DNA from: Agrypnia vestita
Taxonomy: Eukaryota; Arthropoda; Insecta; Trichoptera; Phryganeidae
Reading direction: 5' to 3'
NCBI GenBank assembly: GCA_016648135.1
Contig: JADDOH010023636.1
Span: 1-64,000, forward strand
DNA length: 64,000 bases
In this document: positions 46,618 to 58,700 of the stretch, piece after piece
How positions within the stretch are numbered: the first letter of the stretch is position 1
Layout of the letters: every line of letters begins with the position of its first letter
Program-made: the position numbers and the translations under genes
The notes under the pieces: generated by a model
What the model was told of the DNA's origin: nothing
Seen by the model: the letters and a program-made list of their open reading frames with translations, nothing else
Database searches by the model: none

Positions 46618-47594
46618 TCCACACTAATTCAACTGCAAGCTCATATGAAAAAACCTACAATAATAGTTAAATAAAAAGTAAAGATATTTACAAAAACGGG
46701 TTATTTGATTGGTGGCCGTAGCAGAAAGACAAAAAATCCTTCTAGAATGGAATACACGTAAGCTAAAGTTGCCGGCAAACTTCATGAAATTCTTTGGCTA
46801 AGTGGGGGAATGCGCAGAAGACGAAATTTGGGTCTCGTTGGTGGAAAGGTAGATGCGCAAACGTCCCCCTACTACGCCGCAGAATTTCAAGATGTTTGCC
46901 GGCTACTGTACCTTTTTATTTTTATTTTTTATTTTATTTACCTGTAAATATTTATTTATTCATTTATTTTATTTCGTAAAAAAATGATAGGTAACAATTA
47001 TTTATTTAAAAGAAAATTAATAGAACAATATTATTTAAAAATTACTTTTAATTAATTAAATTATTAATTAATTATTACCATAACCAACAATCAAACAACG
47101 GTCCCTTAGTGCCGGGCTGTACAAAATGTACGAAAACGGGATATTTGATTGGTGGATAACGCAAAAATCTTTCCTTTCTATTACTCTCACTCTTGATCAA
47201 ACAACGGGCTCTAAAGGGTATCAACTTAATTTATAGTAAAGTTATGTTTAAAGCATTTATTTTTGAAAACGAGTTGTTTTATTGGTGTAAACGCAAGAAT
47301 CTATACTTTAAACTTTTAACTATAAACCAAGGTGATACAACCGGCCTTAAGAGTGGCGATAAATTCTCAAAATTGGATACTTTCAAAAATAATCTTCTCC
47401 TGTCTAGTCCCTTGACTATGCGATCACCTTTGTGAAAGATTATGCAATCCAATCTCAATAAAGTAGCGAGATGTACAGTTTGTTTTAAAATACATGTAGA
47501 TAATAATTAATGTGTAGAAATATTTTACATATTATTTATTATTCGAGTCACTTATAAAAATAATGTACTTAATATTTACTAGCAATTAGCAATC
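46618..47594. repeat. Dispersed ACGGGWTATTTGATTGGTGG motifs and an inverted repeat
   Basis: AAACGGGTTATTTGATTGGT at 46695 recurs as AAACGGGATATTTGATTGGT at about 47134 and as AAACGAGTTGTTTTATTGGT at about 47268. An inverted repeat at 46767-46906 (GTTGCCGGCAAACTTCATGA against ATGTTTGCCGGCTACT) looks like a MITE. No gene. Confidence 0.5.
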
Positions 47595-47654
47595 GACATT
47601 AAACTCTTCCCATAAGTTCGAGCTATTAGCTCATATTATGGGGAGTTTAATGTC
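47595..47654. repeat. Short palindrome
   Basis: GACATTAAACTC (47595-47606) pairs with GAGTTTAATGTC (47643-47654), and CCCATAA with TTATGGG inside. Confidence 0.7.
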
Positions 47655-47757
47655 ATATTAAAATGATATAACGGTTTAATGTATTATGAAATCATTGTAA
47701 TGTATCTGATGTATAAATAAAAATAAACAAAACTATATAAGCCGCCCACTGGGCCTA

Positions 47758-48045
47758 ACAGTGAGCAATCGACGATAGCCAATTGCAGACACCAATGGCC
47801 CCGCCACTATCGGGCGCGAAACTGTTATTATCGGCCACGAAGTGGTTACTACTTCAACTGTCCGCGGGGTGTAACAGTGGGCAACGCACGAGAGAAAATT
47901 CCAGGCACTATCTAGTACACAGTACACCGGCCAGTACACCCGGTAACCAATTACAAATACTAATGGCCACGCAGCGGCCATTATCGAATGCGTAGCGGCC
48001 AGAATAGCCTGGTATAGCCCGCAGGGTCTATTCAGACAGTGAGTG
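47758..48045 (+). repeat. GC-rich dispersed repeat, family member 2
   Basis: Units such as AGCCAATTGCAGACACCAAT then GGCCCCGCCACTATCGGG, and ACCAATTACAAATACTAATG then GGCCACGCAGCGGCCATTAT, follow the same plan as 19475-19630. Two further half units (GGCCACGAAGTGGTTACTAC, GCGTAGCGGCCAGAATAGCC) lie between or after them. Confidence 0.6.
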
Positions 48046-48206
48046 CTATTATTATGTAAACAAAATAATAATAAAAATATTTTCTCTTCTAAGTTAGTTT
48101 ATTTTAAACTAATAGAATAACTGGAAAAATAAATTTAATATCATTATGAATTAAATAAAATGGAAATAATGTTAAAATTACGAGTTTTGGACATAGAAGG
48201 ATAATA

Positions 48207-49487
48207 TTAGGTCCTTACATATGAAATTGGCGTTTAGTATGGGAGGAACATAAAGCCGATTTTTTTTTATTATAATATATTTATTTAATCAAAGTACACA
48301 TTGCTATCTATGCACTTTTGCCATCTCATAGATAGTTCATCGATCCCTTTACTAAAAAAACCATTCGGACGGGAATCAATAAAATCTTTGAAGGCGGTTT
48401 GGACTGCCCCATCGGAGTTGAATTTTTTCCTTTGCAAGAAGTTATCCAAATTTCGAAAAAAATGGTAATCTGTTGGGGCAAGGTCCGGAGAGTACGGTGG
48501 ATGTCTTAGACATTCCAATTGAAGCTCCTCTAATTTGGTAGCCGTCTGTTGTGCAGTGTGTGGTCTAGCGTTATCATGAAGCAGCAGTGGCCTAGAGCGA
48601 TTACCAGCCTCGGTTGTTTAGCAGCTAGCTTTTCCATCATGGTTTGCAGTTGCTGACAATAGACATCTGCCGTAATCGTCTGGCCAGATTTAAGAAAGCT
48701 GTAGTGAACGACACCAGCACTAGTCCACCAAACGCTCACAAGTAACTTTTTTGGAGTCAAGTTTCGCTTGGGGCATGGTTTGGCTGGTTCGGCAGGGTTC
48801 AGCCATTGCGATGAGCGCTTCCGATTCTCGTACAGGATCCACTTTTCATCACAGGTAATGATTCGATTTAAAATCCCTTCATTATTGTGCCGGTTGAGTA
48901 ATGCAACGCAGCAGTCAACGCGCGTTTGTTGATTTGCTTCACTCAATTCGTGAGGTACCCACCTTTCAAGCTTTTTCACCTTACCAATTTGCTTCAAGTG
49001 GATTAAAACAGTTTTATCACTAACACCGCAGCCTGCAGCTAACTCGGATGTGGTTTGCGATGGATCCGCTTCCACAATAGCCTTCAATTCTTCATTATCA
49101 ACTTTGGTCTCCGGCCATCCACGGGGCTTGTTCTGCAGGTCGAAATTTCCAGAACGAAAACGTTGGAACCAAAAACGCACTGAGTTTTCTTTTGCGGTAC
49201 CGTCGCCATACACATCATTAATCCTTCGAGCCGTTTCTGCAGCACTGGTGCCACGGTGGAACTCGTACTCGTAAATAACGCGATATTTCAAGTTTTTCAT
49301 TTTGTAAACTGAGTGACGCAAAGAAAAAACAATTGAGGAAAAAACAAATGAATTATAATTTTCAAAACACAAATACATGAGTAAATAGCTGTATAAATTT
49401 GGATTTGGAATTCCTAACCAAAGAGAAGATATTTGAGATCAAATTTGCCAGTACGGCAAAACGCCAATTTCATATGTAAGGACCTAA
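48207..49487 (-). mobile_element. mariner element, full length (1281 bp), inactivated
   Basis: The inverted ends TTAGGTCCTTACATATGAAA (48207) and TTTCATATGTAAGGACCTAA (to 49487) are perfect over about 27 bp and flanked by TA (48205-48206, 49488-49489). The length of 1.28 kb is that of an intact mariner. Confidence 0.95.
48285..49300 (-). pseudogene. mariner transposase with a single frameshift
   Basis: The preferred start is the ATG at 49300 (MKNLKYRVIYEYEFHRGTSA); an upstream in-frame ATG at 49378 lies nearer the TIR. It has N-terminal helix-turn-helix motifs (GTSAAETARRINDVYGDGTA, WFQRFRSGNFDL), linker and the first catalytic Asp in ITCDEKWILYENRKR. A one-base-type shift at about 48598-48604 moves the reading to the frame holding HDNARPHTA (second Asp) and YSPDLAPTDYHFF (third Asp, 34 residues on), ending at 48285. 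All three catalytic Asp codons are present, so the copy looks young. Confidence 0.93.
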
Positions 49488-49710
49488 TATAATAGTTTTG
49501 GATTGATTATGATAAATAAAATCATATATGTTGGTATAGGCACTTTTCACATGCTGGCTACATTGTAATGTACAATTTTCCGATCGCACTTGTGGTACCA
49601 GTGACCGGAAACTACCAACTTGATGATTCGACTAGGAAGCCATTCGTCAACCGTTTCGTGTTGTTCGTCCGAGTGTATCGTTTCTGCCGGCCATCGTCAT
49701 ATATATAAAA

Positions 49711-52700
49711 ATGGGTTCAAAACTACACGAGTACAAGGACATTATCAATCAAGGTCTTAATGACAAGTCCAAACCATGGACGAGATACTTGGAACTTGCA
49801 GAATCCAAAACCGGCGTTGATCGTCTATATATATGTCTCGGTTGGTCATTTTGCACTGTCATTTTTTTTATACTTTTATGTTCTATTTTTAGCTGTTACT
49901 AAACAGTATTTTTTTTCAGGAAGCGCCGCATTTTTAGCGATATATCTGGTATTCGGTTTCGGTGCAGAGCTGGTATGCAACACGATCGGATTCGCATACC
50001 CGGCGTATGTCTCCATGAAAGCTTTGGAGTCGCCGCAGAAAGATGACGATACGAAGTGGTTAACATATTGGGTGGTTTACGCTTGTTTTTCCATCGTTGA
50101 ATACTTCTCGGACTTTCTGGTCAGCTGGTTCCCATTGTACTGGCTGATTAAGGTGAATATTTTTTATTACGTATGATTTTACACGCCCCTATCGATTCAC
50201 TCACATTCACTTCGTGCTGACGTTTCATTTCTTCAATATTTCATTAGTATTCCAGTCAAATAGTCCGCATAATACTGTTTATAAAATGATAGTTAAATAT
50301 TTCAACTTGATTTATATTTTAGTTAATAATATAAATTGCCATGGCATTGAAGTAGTTAATGACAGTTACACGCAATCATATTGTAAATACAAATTGCACA
50401 ACGTCCAATCATGACTAGGTAGTTGGGTTCTATTGACTAGGCTTTGTCACAGGCTTTTCAAAGAAAAACTATTTTTCTCAATTCTATTTTCTGGGCACTG
50501 AAAATAGATTAGGATGGTTTTTGTGAATTTCTGAGAAAAATGTATTAGTATTTTAGCATTGGATAATAATTATCTATATATGAGCCTGATGTGGCACTAG
50601 TCTATTTTTCGCTTCAATGGATTCTTTATTTTTAATATTGCTTTTGAATCTTAATTAGAAATATATGTAGAATTAATTAAAGCATTAAATTAGGTATGTT
50701 ACATTGATGGATTGTACAGCACCTGGTTCGATCATTATATTTTATTATGTGATAAAAACAATTTTTAGAACGTTATAGAGAATTTCGGAATATTTTTAAC
50801 CTATTTCACCTTGAAATAAAACACATATTTTTGTACATTACTGTATTTAATCATCGGTATATTTTTAATAGTAATAATATTGTAATACCTTAATAAAAAA
50901 AATCCTAAAACATAGTATGATCATTCTTTTTTAATGGGTAATGAATCGTCATCGCTAGGAGGATTCAGTTTTGTTAATAATCTTGAAAGTTGTGAGACTA
51001 CCAGATGTTTCTAATTTTCATCCATCTTTATTCATTCATGGAACACATTACAAAGTCTTGATGGACTTATCTTGGCTTTGAATTTGTCAGGAAAAGCGTG
51101 TCGTCACTTCCACTACCCATAATATTTCATCATCATTAAATTTGTTATAACTTGACATGCAAAATGATTTTGCATGTAAAGCGAATGTTAAATGAAAGGC
51201 GTTAAATGAAAAATATATCTAATTTTATGATTCTGTTTTTGATATGCATTTGGAAAAAAAATGTGTTACAGTGCGTCTTCCAAGTCTGGTGCTTCATTCC
51301 TCTGGACATCAATGGCTCTCTTTTCATCTATCGCAGAATTATCCGTCCATATTTCCTCAAGTACCAACCCCAGATAGATGAGCTGGCCGACTCAGGTACA
51401 CATTTAATAGTTTTTCAATTATCACGTAAATCACAAAATAGAGATCACCCTTCTTGAGCTATCTTGAAATGTGGCAAAATCTTGTCTAAAATTCCATTTA
51501 GAAGTATTTCTGTGAATTTAAATTCATTAATTTCATGTTCATTATAAATTCATTTGGAAATTATGATATTGTAGTAATTAATATTGGAATGGATTCTAGA
51601 CATGATGGTGTCATGTATAAAACATGCTTAAATGATGGTTTTTTGTGTATGATTTTATGCTCTAACCCAAAAAAAATCTGTGCACTTGGAAGAAATAAGA
51701 ATACGCGCAATATACTTGGAAAGAATACGAGTGGTTGAATCATTCAATCAGGTCAACGAATGTTGCACTTGGCATGCACATTTAGATCAATTCAGTAGAA
51801 TGCTGCACTTCAGTCTGCACAAAACCACCTTGGATTGGAATGATTGTTCTGAAGAATGTGGGCTTGAATGCCTTTACAGGTTTACATAGTGGTATTGCGT
51901 AGTTCTGATTTTGTCCAAAATTGCACCCAGAGCGGGCGTTAAAGCCTGTTCATTGTGTAACTTTTGAAAATTGAGTGAGAAATTATTCCATCACACCATA
52001 ATATCACTTAAACACGAGTCGACGCATTCAATTTCCAGCGATAGAATAAATTTCTTTGTGGCAATTTGATGAAATAGTTGTCTTTAATTTTGTTAAAAAT
52101 GTTGGTGGGGAATTAGTCACGCCACCTATTGTCTTAAAATATTTTTATTCATTGTAAGCTTTATTAACGCGTATAGTAAAACATAATAGGGATAACTTGA
52201 TATTTAGTAGAAGAATCGGATCTTTTTGTATTTTGGCTATTATTTATCATATTAGATTGTATTATACGCATATAATTAATTATTTCAATGAATTTTTAAT
52301 GTACAATTAATCAACAGGTCATTATTTTTACTACTGCTGGTAGATAGATAGTCCTAGTACGAAATCAATGCTGTGTATAATTATCAATTTTTTAACTTTT
52401 TAACTTAATATCACTTCAACTTATTTTAGTAAGAAAAAATGATGAAATTGTTTTCTTTAGTGTTATCTTTAAAAAAATTTAAACAATGAATAACCAAATC
52501 AGCAAATAATTCAAACTTTATATTTATGCAGTGTTAATGTTCACTATGTCACTGTGATGCTGTTTTCACTGAAAAAACTCAATTTTTAATTGTTAGAAAC
52601 AATGACGTTTCGAAAAAAACCGCTACGCCAGATCAATTAATTCTTAAAGCATCGACACATTCCACTGCCTCCGTAATACTTGAGTTTAACACAGATTGAC

Positions 52701-55700
52701 TCAGCATTGTAAAAATGTAAATCAACTGAATCGCAGTATTATTTGCTGTCATGGAAATAATCATTTGGATTAGTAATATAAAAGTAATGTGTGCAGATTA
52801 CATTTTTGTTTTATTGCTGTCTGTCTCCGTATTTCTATATTATAAAGTTTGATTACTAACCAAGTTTAGCTTTATTATACTGTTCATTTTAGTCGCTGTA
52901 GTGTTTTCAGCATTTAAGCTGATTAAACAAATTGCTGAACTTTATTCAAGTGTGACCGACTACATTGGTCACATTTTTCTTGCACATTCCTGTATAGGCA
53001 AACAGTTTTACATTCAAAATCATAACAACGTAAATCACTTTTATTCAAAATCAGATCTTAAAAATGCGCATGCTAAAAAATGTGTAAGATCTGTTGAAGT
53101 TACAAATATTAATGTACCTAATTTGGCCTAATGATATTTATGAACATTTGACAACTGTAGAATATGGGGAAATAACTCCGAACAGAACAAGTATCCCCAG
53201 TATAGTTAAATGCCCTGATTTAAAAAAAAACGGTTATCTATGGTTTGCGTAAACTGGTATTATCATTGGAAAAATCATTTCAAATGTTAAAATGTACGGG
53301 GAGAATTTTAATATTTTAAAACGTAATAACTTCTTTAATACTTGCCACCTAAACAATTTGATTTCATTTTTGATATCAGGGCATTCAACTAATACTTTCC
53401 ATTGAAAAAAATGGGAGCTAGACCCCCGTATTCTACAATTTAGTCTAAATTTTCTTTGGAGAAAATTGAGATTTAACTTAAAAATTTTATGTTAATTAGT
53501 ATATGAGAGATAATATGAAAGCATCCAAATCGATGTCTGTTGACACCAGACTCATTGTGTTGTTATGTTGTTTATAAAATGTTTATCTATGAGGCATTCA
53601 TTATTGCTTTAATGGATTAATGAATGAACACTTTTAAGCGGGCTACTCAAACACCTGCCGCAGGGGCAATACACATCACAATATAAGGGTCATCCCCACT
53701 TTTACACCCTGGTTGTGAGTAGCCCGCTTTAGTAGAATCTGATGTTATTTTTTTCTTTTGAGGCTCTGTGTGGTGTATATTCGTGTATGATCTGATTAAA
53801 TAGATATATAAGTACTATTATTGATTTTAAAAATAATTATTGTTGCATGTGTGTATCTCTGAAGTTTTCTACACACATAAACTAAAATTAAGGAAATTTA
53901 TCAATCTGAAAAATGTTGTGAACCAATTAATATATTGATCACTCTTATGTTCAAAATTATTTCAATATTTAATTGGTCATTTCCCCAGGTGAGAGATTGT
54001 GCACCACATCAGTATTTAAGCCTCACGCAAGCACCGCTTTCGTTTAATTAACATCCATCACCTTTGCTTCAATCTATGAAAAAAGTGAATTTATTATCCT
54101 CGATGAAATAATTAGTTTCCTAACCATTACTGTAACACCTGTAACGGAAAGATCATTATAATTAGATAATAAAAAAAAATATTTCTTGAGTAGCCAGCCA
54201 TGTTGAAATATTAGTTGATTGTATGTTAAATCACAAAAACTATTTCACGAAAGACTTGCACGGGGATAACTCTTGGGTAATCTCCTCTACTTGAAACACT
54301 GATATATATTGTAGTTTTTAATGTAAAGCTAATTTTTTTTTTAATTTAAAATTTTGTTTTGCATGTACGCAGCTTTTAATTATCTCGTCAATCTCCTTAG
54401 TCGCGAAGAAAGTAGGAATGCAAAGAATCGTCCGGGCAATAGTTGAGTATTCACTAATTTCATTTAATTTCTTTTGACACGGACTAATCCACTAATTTTT
54501 TTATTCCTCAACCCTTAAAGTGGAATATTTTGTTGCATGGAATTCATATGAAGATTTGACTTTTTGTGATTTATTTTTTGTGATGTTCTGTTATGTTCTG
54601 TTATTCAGCTTCAAAGAACGATTGAAGTTTCCAACATACACACCACCACATCACGTCCTCGGCAAGGTAGGGAGACACCAGATGTTACCGCTTCACATCT
54701 TAACACAAATGTTGCGTACTATCCGAATACTTATAGTACTATTGAGAGTTTTTAATACAAATTTATGGAATTTAACCATTTGCATATTATTTGTTGACTT
54801 TAACCTCTTTTGTGTTAGTTTATATTCTACATTTTTGACCTAATTTAACATTTATTGTAATGTTATGGCGGCTGCCGTCGTACGCTTAAATTTTCAAATA
54901 CCTATATATATAATAAATAAAACATAATTAACCAGAAATACTCGTACAAAAATGTGTCTAACCAAAACAAATATTGCATGACAACATTTGCAGAATAGAT
55001 GAAATGCTAAAATTAATAATCATTAATTAATAATTAATCAAATTTTTAAATGCAAAGTAGCCTATTAAAAGATTATCTGGGTTACAAAAATTGCTATGTA
55101 AATATGACATTTTTAGTCATTCCCTTAACCCTTTCAACCCGGATCAATACGATCGTGCGTTCACATAAAAAAATAATTCCCGCTAACTAAACCGTTTTTC
55201 GGCTTCAAACCGGCCTGCAATGATCACCGCACGCGTGCGTGAACGCACGATCGTTGCAGGCCGGTTTGAACCCGAAAAACGGTCTAGTTAGCAGTAAATA
55301 TTTTTTTATGTGAACGCACAATCGTATTGATCCGGGTTGAAAGGGTTAAATAAGCGGCAGGTGGATAGTTTTTCTTCATTGAATTGTACATCGGTCATTA
55401 GCATTGGAGTCACGTTGCATATTTTAACTCTTATACTAGTTAGAAATATTACTGGTTCTTGAATTTTCATGCAAGATTGTCTAATTTCTCCTTGATTACA
55501 TGATATGCAAAACTGAAAAAAACATTCAATAGTAGATGGGACGTGATGTGATTGTAAGTCTTCATATGAATTATTAATGCAAACTTCATTTAAGTTATTG
55601 TTTTATATAAAATGTGTTTCATGATTTGTGTCTCCCTTTTTCTGAATGGTGCCGCTTGCTCCACTCATTTAATTGTTTTTGAAATATTCCACATTACAGG

Positions 55701-58700
55701 TGTTGTTTATTCCACTTTTAAAAATTTATTGCCCTAGTTTTTGATATGGTCAGTTAAAATCATTTTGGGTTTTGTTACACTATATTACATTTGGAATATA
55801 TTACGTGTATATACAACATTATGGTTGTATCTACATCACATTGTTTTTTGTACAATTATTACTTTCGATTGGATAGATTTGTGAGGAATGATAATAAGTT
55901 ATTAAAATTCTCAATTGAAAGAGATTAGATTCTTGAAATGTCATTTTAATTTTATGCAACTGTTGAAAGAGAGTGACGCATCAGTAATAAATGCACATTT
56001 TTCACAGTTAATGATGAAATGATTTTAATTGACCTCATTGTTTTTTATATTAACATTCTTTTCTCGTAGTCCACGGTTTTCACTTTCACATTATTTAGAG
56101 TTGTTATCCAACAGTTGAGTTTGTAGCTAAAATACTTTAGTTTGCTTTTTGTTGCTTGAGAGAAATGTTTTTGATTGATTGTTTTATGTTATATTAGTCA
56201 TGTTCTTAATTATTATATCGATGTATCAAATATGTTTTTGTGTTTATTAACCACTAATCCACTAACAGTTTAAAATAAGAACGAACTACAGACAATTTTC
56301 AGGATGGAAAGTGTCATAGAAGACTGTTGGTCTAATGTTTTAAGCCTGTTTGCCATTCTATGTTTATACAGCAATGTACTACACAGATCAAAGCCCTGAG
56401 ACAAGAGAACCCAAAGCTTCAGAAATGTAAACATCAAAGTAAAGTCTGTTTCGAACAAAAACTGAATATATTATTTATTGATCAATTCATTGCCAAAACA
56501 GCAACATTTCTATAAAAATTAATGTGATATCAAACTGTTCATAAATAATTATCAAACTGAATACCATAACATATATTTAAAACTATAACAATGCTTAACC
56601 CCCTGTTATCTATTTAAATAATTCGGTATCAACTGTTTGTCTGAACTATGTAGTTGGTAAAAAAAAAAAAATACAATGTCAAATGACGCACACTGTTATT
56701 TAAATTATGTGTGTATCTGATTATTCCAAACTTCCAATAATATTAATATTGACCTAGGCACCATTATCTACTTTTGATAATATGTAAGTAATAACTAAAA
56801 AATGTGCAAGTAAAACTTGTCACCGTTATTATTTCAATATTTTTTTTGCAATTAACAATGCATCAGTACTGCAGGATTCAGATTATTTCGGCTCTCACTA
56901 AGCACAGCAAACTATTATCTAAATTTTTAAAATTAGTTTTGACATTACATTTGACGAGTATAATTTTAAATAATTTAGTAATGTTTTAATTTGGTATATT
57001 TTTTCCCGCTAAAAATATTCTCATTATTATGTCGCGATTTCAGATGTTTGCATTTGTGAAGAAGAATAAATAGCCTTCCCAAACTCCTATCCATCATGTC
57101 CTCTCCTGACTTGTCAAGGTATCTCTATTCCTATAATTATAAAATTAAAATTTGGCGATATCTACTGCGGGTCATGAGTCGTTAGATATCAACCGCAATA
57201 AAATCAGAGTATTAAGTGAAAGAGAGCAAAGATTAGAGGGGCAATAATTACCTGCGCTGTATGAATATTAGTGCCCAACACATTTATTGAAAATGGCAGC
57301 ACAAAAGCAAAACAAATTGAAAAATGGGAAAAGAATGTTATTATATAAATTAAAACTGAAATAATTGTGTATAAATGATGAGTGGAGGAAGGAAACTGAA
57401 TTTGAATATATTCTAGAGCTGCTGAAGAAACTGACCAAAAAATTTAAATAGTGTTAGGAGACGAGGACCGACAATTGCTGGAGCAAATGGTGAGGATTGA
57501 AAATCTTATGAAAAATGCCGGTTTATTATAGCACGTATGTAAGCCCCTGGCTATTCTCCATTTGTGGCGCCCGTTGCTTGCGGTGGAACATGTGAACCCC
57601 TCTTATTCTGGGAATAAACTATAAAACCATTATATTGTAATATGTGAACTGGGTATTTATAATGCGATGAATCTGGGCTTATTTCAAAATAAAAAATTGC
57701 GTAAATTTTAATGTAGTCATAATGGAAACAATTTATTTTTTTACAAACTATTCATTTGCAATACATTGAGTGTCTCCATGACTGCCCTGTGATTGTCCCT
57801 GTTTCATTAATACATATTAATTCATATTCCCCCATCTCATTATCATTAATTAAAAACATAAATGAATTTGCACAAGTTGTATTATCACTTTGCACACAAA
57901 TTGGCATAGTTCTTGCACATTTATATTTTTAAGCATCTAACTTACCCCAGTTTTTAGTATTCTGTCAGCCTGCCAACTTTTTTCTTTAGATCATTGGCCG
58001 AATTCTTTGAAAAGGGTATTTTTATTTCTGGCAAACAAATCAAACATTTAACGATGCACTACTGGTATAGACTAATCATTAATTATTGGGAATTATAAAT
58101 GAATCAGTTAATAACAATTAAATAAAATGAAAATTATTATTAATATTATTTATCATATTAAAGTGGTGTAAAGAGGTAATTTTGATTTTATTTAATTAAT
58201 TATGTCACCACAAAGTGTAAATCTTCTTTCAGAAGAACTGTTCTTCGAAACAGTTAATATTATATTTATTGTGGTACTTGTAAAAAAATGTATATATGTA
58301 TATTTCAAAAAAAAAAAAAATTTCTTGCAAATTTAAAAAATTATAACTTTATTAATATTAAGCATTCGTTCTTAATTATTTTGTATAGAATCGTGACCGT
58401 TATGTAAGCTGTAATGTAATCGTGACCGTAATGTAAGATAAAAAACATTCTGCGTACATAAAAATATTCAGTAAAGAATAATCTTTTCTAAGACATTACT
58501 ATTTTTTGGCCGCGGCCTGTTGATCGATGCTTTTATTTAATTATTGTAAATAATATTCAGTTTATTACTTTTATATAAGAACAAAGGTTTTATCTAAGTT
58601 ATCACCCTAAAAAAAGGCAGTCTAGCATATACATTCTGATATCAATTAATAATAAAAACCCACATTTTCATAAAAAAAAAGCCAAATTATGCATTTGCCG

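Noticed and set aside
54520..54843. 107-codon hydrophobic plus-strand frame in REEP intron 3
   Set aside because: Composition follows the T-rich intron; no family resemblance.
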